DNA of 64,000 nt. Origin: Rhodococcus jostii RHA1. Its GTDB lineage: Bacteria > Actinomycetota > Actinomycetes > Mycobacteriales > Mycobacteriaceae. The notes under the pieces were generated by a model. The model searched no databases. It worked only from the letters and a program-made list of their open reading frames with translations, and was not told the DNA's origin. Shown here piece after piece: positions 36,820 through 50,898 of the stretch; positions within the stretch are counted from its first letter, which is position 1; each line of letters opens with the position of its first letter. Location of the stretch: positions 3,844,001 through 3,908,000 of the forward strand of contig NC_008268.1 of the NCBI RefSeq assembly GCF_000014565.1, written 5' to 3'. A program made the translations under genes and the position numbers.

Positions 36820-37758
36820 ATGACTCCATCCACATCCCGTACCGCCCGGCGGATCACCAACGGTTCCGTCGAACTCGCCGTGTTCGAGGAGGGCAACCCC
36901 GACGGCGAGACGATCGTGCTGGTGCACGGCTGGCCCGACACCCACGACCTGTGGAACCGGGTGGTGCCGTTCCTGACGGAGTGGTTCCGGGTGGTCAGCT
37001 ACGACAGCCGCGGCGCAGGCCGGAGCACCGTGCCCACCCGGGTCGAGGACTACCGACTGCCCGCCCTGGCCGGCGACCTGTTCGCGGTGATCGACGCCGT
37101 GAGCCCGGGCCGGCCGGTGCACGTGCTGGCCCACGACTGGGGATCGGTGGAGGGGTGGGAGGCGGTCTGCGAACCGGGAGCCCGCGAGCGGATCGCGTCG
37201 TTCACCTCGGTCTCCGGGCCCAACCTCGATCACCTCGGCAAGTGGATGCGCCGCCGCATCTCCGACCGCAGCTTCGGCGGGCCGCTCGCGCAGGCCGTCG
37301 CGTCCGGCTACACCGTCCTGTTTCAGATTCCGGGCCTGGTCACGCTGCCGTTGCGGCTGTGGTTCTCCCGGAACTGGCCGGCGTTCCTGAAGTTCTTCGA
37401 CCGCCTCGACCCCGCGCTGGTGCGTCCGGCGCCGACGCTGGCGGACGACATGGTGAACGGTCTCAAGCTGTACCGCGCCAACATCCGGACGAGTCTGCTG
37501 CGGCCGCGCGAGCGGTACACCGACGTCCCCGTCCAGCTGATCCTGAACAAGAACGACAAGGCGGTACGGCCCGTCGGCTACGAGGACACCGAGAAATGGG
37601 CGCACGACCTGCGGCGTCGAGAGGTCGAGGCCGGGCACTGGTCGCCGATCTCGCACGCCGAGGACATCGCGCAACTCGCCGCGGAGTTCGTGCTGGACGT
37701 CGAGGACCGGCGGTGGGCGGATCTCCCCGACGGCCCGTCCGAGAGCGCTTCGGCCTAG
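36820..37758 (+). CDS. Alpha/beta-fold hydrolase
   Basis: 312 aa. VLVHGWPDTHDLWNRVVPFL gives the oxyanion HG motif, and VLAHDWGSVEGWEAV carries Asp at the nucleophile elbow (HDWGS), so it resembles epoxide-hydrolase or dehalogenase-like members. A C-terminal His lies in EAGHWSPISH. It is third in the cassette after the di-iron protein and the reductase, so it may act on the product of an oxygenation (for example epoxide or ester); this is inference. No signal peptide. Confidence 0.82.
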   Translation: MTPSTSRTARRITNGSVELAVFEEGNPDGETIVLVHGWPDTHDLWNRVVPFLTEWFRVVSYDSRGAGRSTVPTRVEDYRLPALAGDLFAVIDAVSPGRPVHVLAHDWGSVEGWEAVCEPGARERIASFTSVSGPNLDHLGKWMRRRISDRSFGGPLAQAVASGYTVLFQIPGLVTLPLRLWFSRNWPAFLKFFDRLDPALVRPAPTLADDMVNGLKLYRANIRTSLLRPRERYTDVPVQLILNKNDKAVRPVGYEDTEKWAHDLRRREVEAGHWSPISHAEDIAQLAAEFVLDVEDRRWADLPDGPSESASA

Positions 37759-37862
37759 GTTTTCACTCCCGAGACGCCCTGAAAATTCGTCTACGGGGCG
37801 CTCAGGGGTGTCATAGCCCGCTCCTGGCGCTGACGTACCAGTAAGATGGCCGAGGTAACTAG

Positions 37863-39998
<2,136 letters not shown>

Positions 39999-40027
39999 GT
40001 ATCCGGCACAAGAGATTACGGATGTCA

Positions 40028-40064
40028 TGCAGCCACCGGCGGTCGGAAGACCCCGGTGGCTGCA
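40028..40064 (+). terminator. gyrB terminator-like hairpin
   Basis: A 12-bp perfect stem (40028-40039 with 40053-40064), 13-nt loop, 30 bp after the gyrB stop; no T-run follows. Confidence 0.55.
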
Positions 40065-40423
40065 CCCGTCTGGGCCGGTTGCGGGACCGGGTCACGCAGA
40101 AATCCGTCCTCGACTGTGAACCGCGATTCTGTGTAGCCTGGTCCGCTGATCCACCCCGCGACGGCAACGTCTGGGATCGGTGGGGCGCATGTTACTTAGA
40201 AGTAAGGATCGGGGAATTTCTGTGGTAAGAACGTTCCCCATGGGGATGTGATGAACTCGTTACATTCGGAAATCGGTGCGTCGGGCAGCGCTGCGCACAG
40301 CGCAACTGATCGATCACTTTCCTCTGTCGACGCGTGTCGTCCGGGCCGGTACGACTGTCCCGCCGCAGGCGCGGTCACGAGCACAGAGCGACAAGCTATG
40401 AGTGGTTGGAAAGGAAGCGTGGG
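40065..40423. promoter_or_regulatory. Upstream region of the conservon
   Basis: About 360 bp without a gene. It includes the inverted repeat TTACTT-AG-AAGTAA (40192-40205), a possible operator, 219 bp before the histidine kinase start. No clear promoter hexamers were identified. Confidence 0.4.
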
Positions 40424-43249
40424 ATGAGCGACGATTCGCCGCCCCGGGCAAAGTTCTGGGATATCGAGGGCTGGGGCCTGCGGTGGAAGGTCACCGCGGT
40501 TCTCGCAGTTCCCGTCACCGTCGCCATGGTGCTCGGCGGGCTCCGTGTGCAGGGCGAGCTGAGTAACGCCGTCCACTTCACCGAGGCGGCCGACCAGATC
40601 GTCGTCGTTCCGGACATCGTGGCCCTCGAGGCCTCGATGGGTACGGTGACCAGTGGTTACGCCTCGGGCACCCTCACCAAGCAGGACCGCGAGGACGCGG
40701 AAGCCCTGATGAACGACGTGTCCGAACAGGCCCGGAACCCGGAACTGGATCCCGCCGTCGCGAGTTCCATCAACCAGACCGTCTCGGACGGCCGCGCCCT
40801 CCTGAATCTGATGGATTCCCCGGGCGTCGCCACCGACCTGCTCGCGGAACGCCAGCGCGCGTTCGCCGCGGACTTCATCCGCGAAGTGGACGACATCGTT
40901 CGTCCCATCGAAGACAGCGAAGTCGTCGACAAGGGCTACCAGCTGACCAACGCGTGGCAGGCGCAGCGTCGTCTGTTCGACCAGGCCATGGGCCTCGTGA
41001 TCGTGAAGGACGTCTACGCCGCTCCCGACGGACGGGAGAAGGCCCGCACGGGCGACATCCCCACGTCGGCCGTCATCGCGGCCGCAGGCGCCGAATCGAG
41101 CCTCCTCGACGTCCTCGACCGGTACTACCCCAAGGGGGATGCCCGTCTCGAGACGCTGCGAAACAACATCAACGACCGCAACGCCCTCATCGACCAGGGC
41201 CTCGCGGACGCGGCGCGTGGCGGGATGCTGCCCATCCTGCAGCTGCGCTCCTCGCTCATCGCGAGCCGTGACGTCTACCAGGAGCTGACCAGCGAAGCGG
41301 CGAAGGACATCGCGTCCACCGTGCAGGTCCGTGCGGCCGAGACCCGGTCCGCCGCGCTGCGTGACACGGCGATCGTCCTCGGAACCCTGCTCGCCGCGCT
41401 CGTCCTCGCGCTCCTCGTGTCGCGGTCGCTGATCGGTCCGATCCGCCGCCTGCGGTACGGCGCGCTGAAGGCCGCCCGCCGCGACCTTCCGGAGGCGATC
41501 GAGCAGATCAAGGCCAGTGACGATCCGCGGGCACTGTCGTTCGAGCCGGTGGCCGTGCACTCCTCCGAGGAGATCGGCCAGCTCGCCCGCGCCGTGGACG
41601 ACATCCACGGGCAGGCACTCAAGCTCGCCGGTGAGCAGGCACAACTGCGCCTGCAGATCAACGACATGTTCGAAACGCTCGCGCGCCGAAGCAAGTCGCT
41701 CGTCGACCAGCAGCTCGGCCTGATCGAGAATCTCGAGTTCGAGGAGAAGGATCCGAAGCGACTCGAGAGCCTGTTCCGGCTCGACCACCTGGCCGCGCGT
41801 ATGCGCCGGAACGGTGAGAACCTGCTGATTCTGGCCGGCACCCGCGTGCGTCGCTCGCAGGCGGCACCGATCCCGCTCGGCGACGTGCTGCGTGCCGCGA
41901 TCTCCGAGGTCGAGGACTACCAGCGTGTGCAGATGGGTGCGACCCCCGAGGGCGCGCTCAGCGGCACCGTCGTCACGGACGTCGTGCACCTGCTCGCCGA
42001 ACTCGTCGACAACTCGCTGCGCGCCTCGCCGCCCGACACGGTGGTGACGTTCAGCTTCGCTCGCGCCGTCGACGGCGGGGTGCTGCTCGAGATCGCGGAC
42101 CGCGGTATCGGTATCCCGGCCGACGACATGCGCGCCGTCAACGAGCGGCTGGCATCGGGTGGTGAGGTCGGTCCCGAAACCGCCCGCCACATGGGTCTGT
42201 TCGTCGTGAGCCGGCTCGCGAAGCGTCACGGCCTGACCGTGCGCCTGCGGTCGACGTTCGACACCGCCCGCAACCCGGGTGTGACCGTGAGCATTCACAT
42301 CCCGAATGCGCTGATCGTGTCGCAGGCTGCCCGGCAGGACACGGGACCGCAGCGGAAGATCCCCGCGGCACCGGTCCGGACCGCCATTCCGGCACCCGCG
42401 GCCCCTGCACAGCGCAAGGAAAACGGACAGCAGCCGGCAACCCGCACCGGACTGCCGACCCGCACCCCGTCCACGCCTCCGCCCGCGCCGAGCCCGGCAC
42501 CTGCGGGCGCGGTGACGACGGCGTCGGGCACGAGCCTGCCCCGACGTCAGCCCGGTGCCAGTGGCATCGCGGCCGGCGCGGGATCGTCGGCCGGGGCGCC
42601 GGCCGCGCAGTCCCAGGACACCGTCAACGTCCGCGGATCCGGGGCGATGCCGAAGCTGCCCGTGCGGCGGCCGCAGGCGGCGACCTCGGAGACGGCACCG
42701 GCACAATCGCAGCCGCAGCACGCACCCCGCAGCGAGAACCGCATCGAGGCGCGGACCGCGGAGCAGCCGGCGCCCCCGTCGTCGAACGGCGACGACCAGG
42801 CACCGGTGCGACACCGCTACCGCACCAACTCGGCGAAGACCGCGTCGTTCTTCCAGTCGCGGATCGATCCGCCACCAGCCGAGGCCACACCTCGCCCCGG
42901 CGGCGGCACCCCGATCTTCTCCGACATGGTGTCCGACTGGCTGACCGATCCGACCGGCGCCGAAGGCGCACCCGGCGTCTGGCATTCCGCCGGCGACGCC
43001 GGATGGTCGGCCGCGGAACGGATCAGCGAGACTCCCGTCGAGGTCGACCCGGAGATCGGACTGCCGAAGCGGCGTCCCGGCGACCGGCTGGTTCCCGGCA
43101 CGGTCGAAGGCGCGCACAATACGGGGACACTGCGCCGGGTGCGTGACCCTGAGACAATTCGCGCCAATCTCAGTCGTCACCAGCAGGGCGTCCGAAACGG
43201 CAGGGCCACGAGGCTCGCGGAACGTAACAGCATTGAAGGAGACCGATGA
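40424..43249 (+). CDS. cvnA: CvnA-like sensor histidine kinase with nitrate/nitrite-sensing-type extracellular domain
   Basis: 941 aa. A membrane helix near residues 20-42 is followed by an extracellular all-helical NIT-like domain to about 305, a second helix (about 313-335) and a HAMP-like segment. The kinase core has H455 in [20 protein letters not shown]530 in [11 protein letters not shown], and G-boxes DRGIGIP and [16 protein letters not shown] long Pro/Ala-rich disordered C-terminal tail (about 640-940) follows. AAGGAA precedes ATG 40424. It heads a four-gene conservon; the downstream start overlaps its stop (ATGA). Confidence 0.9.
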   Translation: MSDDSPPRAKFWDIEGWGLRWKVTAVLAVPVTVAMVLGGLRVQGELSNAVHFTEAADQIVVVPDIVALEASMGTVTSGYASGTLTKQDREDAEALMNDVSEQARNPELDPAVASSINQTVSDGRALLNLMDSPGVATDLLAERQRAFAADFIREVDDIVRPIEDSEVVDKGYQLTNAWQAQRRLFDQAMGLVIVKDVYAAPDGREKARTGDIPTSAVIAAAGAESSLLDVLDRYYPKGDARLETLRNNINDRNALIDQGLADAARGGMLPILQLRSSLIASRDVYQELTSEAAKDIASTVQVRAAETRSAALRDTAIVLGTLLAALVLALLVSRSLIGPIRRLRYGALKAARRDLPEAIEQIKASDDPRALSFEPVAVHSSEEIGQLARAVDDIHGQALKLAGEQAQLRLQINDMFETLARRSKSLVDQQLGLIENLEFEEKDPKRLESLFRLDHLAARMRRNGENLLILAGTRVRRSQAAPIPLGDVLRAAISEVEDYQRVQMGATPEGALSGTVVTDVVHLLAELVDNSLRASPPDTVVTFSFARAVDGGVLLEIADRGIGIPADDMRAVNERLASGGEVGPETARHMGLFVVSRLAKRHGLTVRLRSTFDTARNPGVTVSIHIPNALIVSQAARQDTGPQRKIPAAPVRTAIPAPAAPAQRKENGQQPATRTGLPTRTPSTPPPAPSPAPAGAVTTASGTSLPRRQPGASGIAAGAGSSAGAPAAQSQDTVNVRGSGAMPKLPVRRPQAATSETAPAQSQPQHAPRSENRIEARTAEQPAPPSSNGDDQAPVRHRYRTNSAKTASFFQSRIDPPPAEATPRPGGGTPIFSDMVSDWLTDPTGAEGAPGVWHSAGDAGWSAAERISETPVEVDPEIGLPKRRPGDRLVPGTVEGAHNTGTLRRVRDPETIRANLSRHQQGVRNGRATRLAERNSIEGDR

Positions 43250-43662
43250 ACACCGCTCATGGATCCGACGTCACGCGACCGCTCGACTGGTTGGTGTCGA
43301 ACTTCGCCAGTGACGTGCCCGGTGTCTCCCACGCCGTGCTCGTGTCTGCGGACGGTCTCCTGATGGCAGCCAGCGCCCATCTCCCCATCGACCGGGCCGA
43401 GCAGCTGGCCGCGGTCACCTCGGGGCTGGCCAGCCTGTCGGCCGGTGTGTCCCGGTTGTTCGAAGGCGGCGGAGTGCTGCAGTCGGTGGTCGAGATGCAG
43501 CACGGGTACCTGCTGCTCATGAGCGTCGGCGACGGCTCGCACCTCGCGACCCTCACGGACGCCGAGTGCGACATCGGGCAGGTCGGCTACGAGATGGCGA
43601 TCCTGGTCGACCGCGTCGGGGCATCGGTGCAGGCCACGGCCCGCACCCCGCAGGGTCTCTGA
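43246..43662 (+). CDS. cvnB: Roadblock/LC7 domain protein, CvnB
   Basis: 138 aa. [29 protein letters not shown] opens the roadblock fold and the C-terminus ends at ATARTPQGL. In conservons this subunit interacts with the CvnD GTPase, like eukaryotic and MglB-type roadblock regulators. Its ATG overlaps the cvnA stop and cvnC begins 8 bp after its stop. Confidence 0.92.
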   Translation: MNTAHGSDVTRPLDWLVSNFASDVPGVSHAVLVSADGLLMAASAHLPIDRAEQLAAVTSGLASLSAGVSRLFEGGGVLQSVVEMQHGYLLLMSVGDGSHLATLTDAECDIGQVGYEMAILVDRVGASVQATARTPQGL

Positions 43663-43669
43663 CCAGCCC

Positions 43670-44044
43670 ATGCTCATGAACGACCACCACTCGGAGCAGC
43701 CGGGCCCGAACATCGTGCGCCCGTACTCGCTGACGTCGGGCCGGACCCGGCCTGCGGTCGAGCTCGCGCTCGAAGCGTTGATTCAGGCACTGCCGCAGTC
43801 GGTGGACCGGCAGTGGGAACTCGACGACGTCAACGCGGCGATCGTCGCGTTGTGTCAGCAGTCGCCTTCGGTCGCCGAGATCGCCGCCCGGGTGGGCGTC
43901 CCCCTCGGAGTGGCACGCGTCCTGGTCGCCGACCTGGTCGAGGCCGGTCATCTCCAGATCCTGGCCACCCTGAAGGAAGACTCGACCGACTCCGAACGTC
44001 GTGAACTCATCGAAAGGGTCCTCAGTGGACTTCGCGAAATCTGA
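43670..44044 (+). CDS. cvnC: DUF742 protein, CvnC
   Basis: 124 aa. IVRPYSLTSGRTRP near the N-terminus and a winged-helix-like region (VAEIAARVGVPLGVARVLVADLVEAGHLQ) identify DUF742. In Streptomyces conservons it is CvnC, of uncertain biochemical role. ATG 43670 or ATG 43676 could be the start. The cvnD GTG lies 20 bp inside its 3' end. Confidence 0.9.
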   Translation: MLMNDHHSEQPGPNIVRPYSLTSGRTRPAVELALEALIQALPQSVDRQWELDDVNAAIVALCQQSPSVAEIAARVGVPLGVARVLVADLVEAGHLQILATLKEDSTDSERRELIERVLSGLREI

Positions 44045-44609
44045 TCCCCGCAATCGGGTGACCTCGACCAAGATCGTGATCGCCGGCGGGTTCGGCGTCG
44101 GCAAGACCACACTGGTCGGGGCTGTCTCCGAGATCGTCCCGCTGCGCACCGAGGCGCTCGTGACCAACGCCAGCGACGGCGTCGACAACCTGGCTGCGAC
44201 ACCGCAGAAGGGCACGACCACCGTTGCCATGGACTTCGGTCGCATCAGCCTGGCCGACGACCTCGTGCTGTATCTGTTCGGTACCCCCGGTCAGCACCGG
44301 TTCTGGTTCATGTGGGACGACCTGATCCGCGGTGCCATCGGTGCGATCGTCCTGATCGACACCCGCCGGCTGGACGAGAGTTTCGCGGCCGTCGACTTCT
44401 TCGAGGCCCGGCAGCTGCCGTTCCTCGTCGCGATCAACGAATTCGACGACGCCCCGCGCTACCCCATCGAGGACATCCGTGCGGCCCTCGCGATCTCCGA
44501 GGACGTGCCGATCATCCCGATCGACGCGCGTGACCGGGAATCGGCGAAACGCGCACTGGTCGCGATCACCGAATACGCACTGACCAAGCTCCACACGGCC
44601 GCGTACTGA
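44025..44609 (+). CDS. cvnD: CvnD small GTPase-like ATP/GTP-binding protein
   Basis: 194 aa from GTG 44025. P-loop GGFGVGKT is at residues 21-28, the G3-like FGTPGQHRF follows, and G4 appears as NEFD (normally NKxD). It is the switch protein of the conservon, regulated by CvnB and coupled to CvnA. It overlaps cvnC by 20 bp. The longer in-frame start at 44001 is inside cvnC and less likely. Confidence 0.92.
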   Translation: MDFAKSDPRNRVTSTKIVIAGGFGVGKTTLVGAVSEIVPLRTEALVTNASDGVDNLAATPQKGTTTVAMDFGRISLADDLVLYLFGTPGQHRFWFMWDDLIRGAIGAIVLIDTRRLDESFAAVDFFEARQLPFLVAINEFDDAPRYPIEDIRAALAISEDVPIIPIDARDRESAKRALVAITEYALTKLHTAAY

Positions 44610-44620
44610 GGATTCGAAAC

Positions 44621-45478
44621 ATGTCGGACGACTTGCAGCACTTCTCCATGGGCACGTGGATCGTCGCCCTCGCCGCGGTCACGGCGTTCATCGGCGTCTT
44701 CGTCGGTATCGCCAGCGCCCGCAAGGCGGTGACCGCGCCGAACCCGAGGCAGCGGTACCTCTGGCTGGCGTGGGGTGCGCTGTCCCTCGGCGGCATCGGC
44801 GCCTGGCTGCCGCATTACATCGCGATGGTCGGTTTCGAGGTCTACGGCAGTGTGGTGCGCTACGACGTCCTGTGGATCGCGGTCTCGTTCGTGGTGCCCG
44901 TCGCGGCCGCCGCGGTGGCGTTGCTGATCATCAGCCCGCCGCCCACGAAACACCGGCTGCCGAGCGCATCGGTGGAGATCGGCCGCCTGGCAGGCGGTGC
45001 GGTGCTCCTCGGCGTCGGCTTCACCGGAATGGACCTCGCGATCGTCGCCTCCCTCGAGATCCAGGGTTCGGTGGACTCCGACATCGTGCTGACGGCGGCG
45101 TCCGCCGTGATCGGCCTGGTCGTCGGCGCCGGAATCATGTGGTCGATCTCGGCCCTCGAGTCCCGCACGCTGCGACTCGTGGCGTCGGTGATCGTGGCGG
45201 CCGGACTGGTGGCCATGCACTACACCGGCGTGTTCGGGCTGAGCGTCACCGTCGACCCGTCCGTGGCGCGCCCGGACGGTCTCGAAGTGTTCTCGATCCT
45301 GTTCCCCGTCTTCGTGCTGGGCATGCTCGTCGTCACGATCCCGATCACCGCCCTGTTGATGGCGCCCGACCGCGTCGCCGCCGAGCTCGAACTCGAGGCC
45401 GACATGCTCGCCGCCGAATCCCTCGCCGCCGAATCCCTCGCCGCCGAAACCCAGGGCAGGGAGCTCGAACTCCAGTAG
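44621..45478 (+). CDS. MHYT-domain integral membrane protein
   Basis: 285 aa, seven hydrophobic segments. The MHYT signature is visible as VAMHYTGVFG (about residue 200), with a related LPHYIAMVGFEVYG near residue 65. MHYT domains are proposed membrane sensors of O2, CO or NO. No cytoplasmic GGDEF/EAL output domain is present. It follows cvnD by 11 bp, so it is probably a fifth gene of the conservon transcript. The C-terminal tail has a tandem 15-bp repeat giving LAAES-LAAES-LAAE. Confidence 0.85.
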   Translation: MSDDLQHFSMGTWIVALAAVTAFIGVFVGIASARKAVTAPNPRQRYLWLAWGALSLGGIGAWLPHYIAMVGFEVYGSVVRYDVLWIAVSFVVPVAAAAVALLIISPPPTKHRLPSASVEIGRLAGGAVLLGVGFTGMDLAIVASLEIQGSVDSDIVLTAASAVIGLVVGAGIMWSISALESRTLRLVASVIVAAGLVAMHYTGVFGLSVTVDPSVARPDGLEVFSILFPVFVLGMLVVTIPITALLMAPDRVAAELELEADMLAAESLAAESLAAETQGRELELQ

Positions 45479-45629
45479 AACGGACGACTCCTGCGGCACC
45501 GATTCATGAGCGCACCCGAGTCCTTCACCCTCACAGCTGACCTGCACCTATAGACTCGGGTGGTTGCGCGACGTCGTGCAGGACCGCGAGTCCGCGAGGA
45601 GACGTCAAGCCGAGTAGAAGAAGGAGCTC

Positions 45630-48151
<2,522 letters not shown>

Positions 48152-48152
<1 letters not shown>

Positions 48153-49555
48153 TGAGCACTCCCAACCAGCCAGGCAGTGACCGGCAGAACCCGGGTTCCG
48201 CCAATCAGGCGAAAACCGAGCAGCAGGCCTCCCGCACTCCCGAGAACGGGTCGGCGCGACCGAACCCGCAGCAGGGTTCCGCGCCGCAGGGGCCGCAGGC
48301 GTCCGCCGGTCGTGGTCCCGCTCAGGCGGGGCCGGCTGCCCGGCCGGGCGGTGCTCCCGACGCGAGACCGGATCGGCAGGCTCCGGCCGATCCGGCCCGG
48401 TCTCCGTCGACGCCCCAGCATCAGGGTCCGCGCACGCAGACCCCGCAGGGGCGGTCCGTGCCGCCGCAGCAGGGTCACGCTCCGAATCAGCAGGCTCCCG
48501 GGCATCAGGGTCCGCCGCAGCAGGCGCCCGGCAACCGGGCTCCCGCGGGTGGCGCTCCCACCGAGGGTGCGCAGTCCATTCGGGGGAACCAGGCTCCGCC
48601 GTGGCAGCGGGGAATGCAGCGGGAGCCGCAGACCAACCTGAAGCGGCCCGTGCAGGGCGGGGCCGGTGCCAAGCAGGCTCCGCGTCCGGAGGGTCAGCCG
48701 AACGCGTCCAATGGCGCGGGCACAGCGGCAGCAGCGGGTGCCGCGGCAGCGAAGGCTCCCGGTGGCCAGGACGTTCAGAAGCCGCAGACCGCTCCGACGC
48801 AGAAGACGCAGGCACAGGGTCAGCGACCCCAGGGAGCGCAGAACGCGGGTGCTCCCACCCAGGCCGTGCCCACCCAGAAGGCGCCCGCACAGAACCCGTC
48901 GGCGCCGGCGAAGGGCCAGCCCGCGCCCAAGCAGGGTTCCGATCGCACACCGTCCTCGACGGCGGCCACGGCAGCGGTCGGTGCGGTGTCCGGCGCAGCC
49001 GCGGCCGGTGCCGTGACGCAGCGGGAAGCCGCGAAGGCGAAGGCATCCGCAATCGACGGACCCACCCGGCACATCAACCGGGACGTGCTCCCCAAGGACA
49101 TGCCGGACCTGTCCGAGGCCAAGCACCCCCTGCCCGGGACGGCGGCCACGGGTCAGCAGCCGAAGATCGCCGTGGCGCCGCAGCGGGTCGAGGAGGGTGA
49201 GGCGCTCCGGGCGACGGTGCAGGTCCGCAAGATCGATCCCTGGTCGACGCTGAAGATCTCGTCCGTCATCTCGGTGTCGCTGTTCTTCGTGTGGATGGTG
49301 GCCGTCGGTCTGCTGTACGTCGTCCTGGACGGGATGGGCGTGTGGGACCGGCTGAACAACGCGTTCACCGATATCGTCGCGGAGTCGAGCTCTGACGGGC
49401 TCGTGACGGCCGGGCAGGTCTTCGGATACGCCGCCGTCATCGGTCTCGCGAACATGGTGTTGTTCACCGCGCTGGCGACGATCGGCGCGTTCATCTACAA
49501 CCTGTGTTCGGACCTCGTCGGGGGCGTCGAAGTGACGCTCGCCGACCGGGACTGA
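48152..49555 (+). CDS. DUF3566 membrane protein (Rv0007-like)
   Basis: 467 aa. The N-terminal about 300 residues are low-complexity Pro/Gln/Ala/Gly-rich and predicted disordered. The C-terminal DUF3566 module begins near [18 protein letters not shown] and has two membrane helices (about 370-392 and 430-452). It is found directly downstream of gyrA throughout Corynebacteriales (M. tuberculosis Rv0007, shorter). Function unproven. The start GTG overlaps the gyrA TAG by one base. Confidence 0.85.
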
Positions 49556-49686
49556 ACGCGGAAAACGACGGGGGCTGAGCTGGGAAAAGAGCGTCTCGCC
49601 GGACCGGTTTTGGTAGTTGCCGGTCCGGTGGGGTAATCTTCCGACTCGGTTCAGGGAACTGCGCGAGATGAGTTTCCAGACTTCAG

Positions 49687-49760
49687 GGGCCTATAGCTCA
49701 GGCGGTTAGAGCGCTTCGCTGATAACGAAGAGGTCGGAGGTTCAAGTCCTCCTAGGCCCA
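49687..49760 (+). tRNA. tRNA-Ile (GAU)
   Basis: A 74-nt cloverleaf: acceptor GGGCCTA pairs TAGGCCC, anticodon stem around CTGATAA gives GAU, T-loop TTCAAGT. Discriminator A; CCA is not encoded. Standard location downstream of gyrA. Confidence 0.97.
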
Positions 49761-49788
49761 CTCCTGGTGCCGGTGAAAGGTCATTCGC

Positions 49789-49890
49789 ATGAAGGTCCTC
49801 CTGTTTGTGGGAGCCGGAGTGCTGGTGGCGATCGGACTGTCCAAGTTGCTCCGCGGCAACGAGGTGTGGCACGAGGTAACGGGGCCTTAG
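49789..49890 (+). CDS. DLW-39 family-like micropeptide between tRNA-Ile and tRNA-Ala
   Basis: A 33-codon ORF, ATG 49789, with GAAAGG upstream. The peptide starts MKVLLFVGAGVLVAIGLSKL (a single membrane-like helix), then a charged tail with NEVWHEV. Its stop lies inside the first ten bases of tRNA-Ala. Actinobacteria are known to carry a tiny conserved protein (DLW-39 family) at this position near gyrA; the Trp-containing tail and N-terminal helix fit, although the DLW triplet itself is not exact. Function unknown. Confidence 0.65.
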   Translation: MKVLLFVGAGVLVAIGLSKLLRGNEVWHEVTGP

Positions 49891-49953
49891 CTCAGTTGGT
49901 AGAGCGCTGCCTTTGCAAGGCAGATGTCAGGAGTTCGAATCTCCTAGGCTCCA
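49881..49953 (+). tRNA. tRNA-Ala (UGC)
   Basis: A 73-nt cloverleaf: acceptor GGGGCCT with AGGCTCC, anticodon loop TTTGCAA giving UGC, T-loop TTCGAAT, discriminator A, no encoded CCA. Confidence 0.97.
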
Positions 49954-50045
49954 CAGGTACGAATACAGAACGGTGTGCCCCGGACTCGGAAGAGTCCGGG
50001 GCACACTGCTGTGCGGACCAGAGTTTGTGAGGTTACCCTTACTTT

Positions 50046-50879
50046 ATGACCGCACTCGACCCCGGAGCCCGTGAACGCCTCGACCCGCACAGTCGCGTCG
50101 TATCCCACCACCGGACCGGTAAGGGAACCGCACGCATCGGCTACCCGATCGGAGTCCGCACGGTCACGGTCCGTACACGCGAGTACGTCACCCCCCGCAT
50201 GGTGCGCCTGACGATCGGGGGCCCCGGACTCGACGGATTCCACACCTATCAGGCCGACGATCACGTGAAGATCGTGTTCCCCGATCCCGACGGCACCCGC
50301 CGCGTGCCCGTCGTGAACGACGCGATGATGCTCGACTGGCCGCGACCGCTCCCGACCACGCGGAAATACACCGTCCGCCGCTACGACGCCGACGCCCGCG
50401 AACTCGACCTGGACTTCGTGCTGCACGACGGCGGGCTCGCGTCCTCCTGGGCGACGACGGTCGCGATCGGCGACGAGGTGACCATCGCCGGACCGCCCGG
50501 CGCCAAGGCATTCGCCCACAACTTCGACCACTACGTCTTCGCGGTCGATTCCACCGCGCTGCCGGCGGTCGCGCGGTGGCTCGACGAGTCCCCGGCCGAC
50601 GTCTCGGCGCACGTGGTGATCGAGACCGACGACGACGTCGAGCACGGATACCCGCTGGCCGAGCGCGAGCACGTGGACGTGACGTGGCTCGTTCGCGACG
50701 GCAGCGAGTCCGCCCTGGCGTCGACGGTGCAGTCGCTCGCGCTGCCCGATCGCCGCCCCTTCCTGTTCGCGGCAGGCGAGGCGAATGACATCAAGCCGTT
50801 GCGCGCGTGGAGCCGGGACCGGATGGATTCGCTGTTCACCGGGTACTGGAAACGCGGAGTCGCCGGGCTGGACGACTGA
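50046..50879 (+). CDS. Siderophore-interacting protein (SIP, FAD-binding ferric reductase family)
   Basis: 277 aa. The FAD-binding RKYTVRRYD (about 102-110), GG-LASSWATTVAIGDEVTIAGPPG and the C-terminal FAAGEANDIKPLRAW nucleotide-binding segment are those of ViuB/SIP-family ferric-siderophore reductases. Expected to release iron from siderophores in the cytoplasm using a reduced nicotinamide. Monocistronic or with the chorismate mutase, whose ATG lies 20 bp downstream. Confidence 0.9.
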   Translation: MTALDPGARERLDPHSRVVSHHRTGKGTARIGYPIGVRTVTVRTREYVTPRMVRLTIGGPGLDGFHTYQADDHVKIVFPDPDGTRRVPVVNDAMMLDWPRPLPTTRKYTVRRYDADARELDLDFVLHDGGLASSWATTVAIGDEVTIAGPPGAKAFAHNFDHYVFAVDSTALPAVARWLDESPADVSAHVVIETDDDVEHGYPLAEREHVDVTWLVRDGSESALASTVQSLALPDRRPFLFAAGEANDIKPLRAWSRDRMDSLFTGYWKRGVAGLDD

Positions 50880-50898
50880 CCGGCCCTACACTCGCACC

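Noticed and set aside
40196..43180. 994-codon antisense frame over cvnA
   Set aside because: Composition is that of GC-rich shadow frames; the sense frame has clear kinase motifs.
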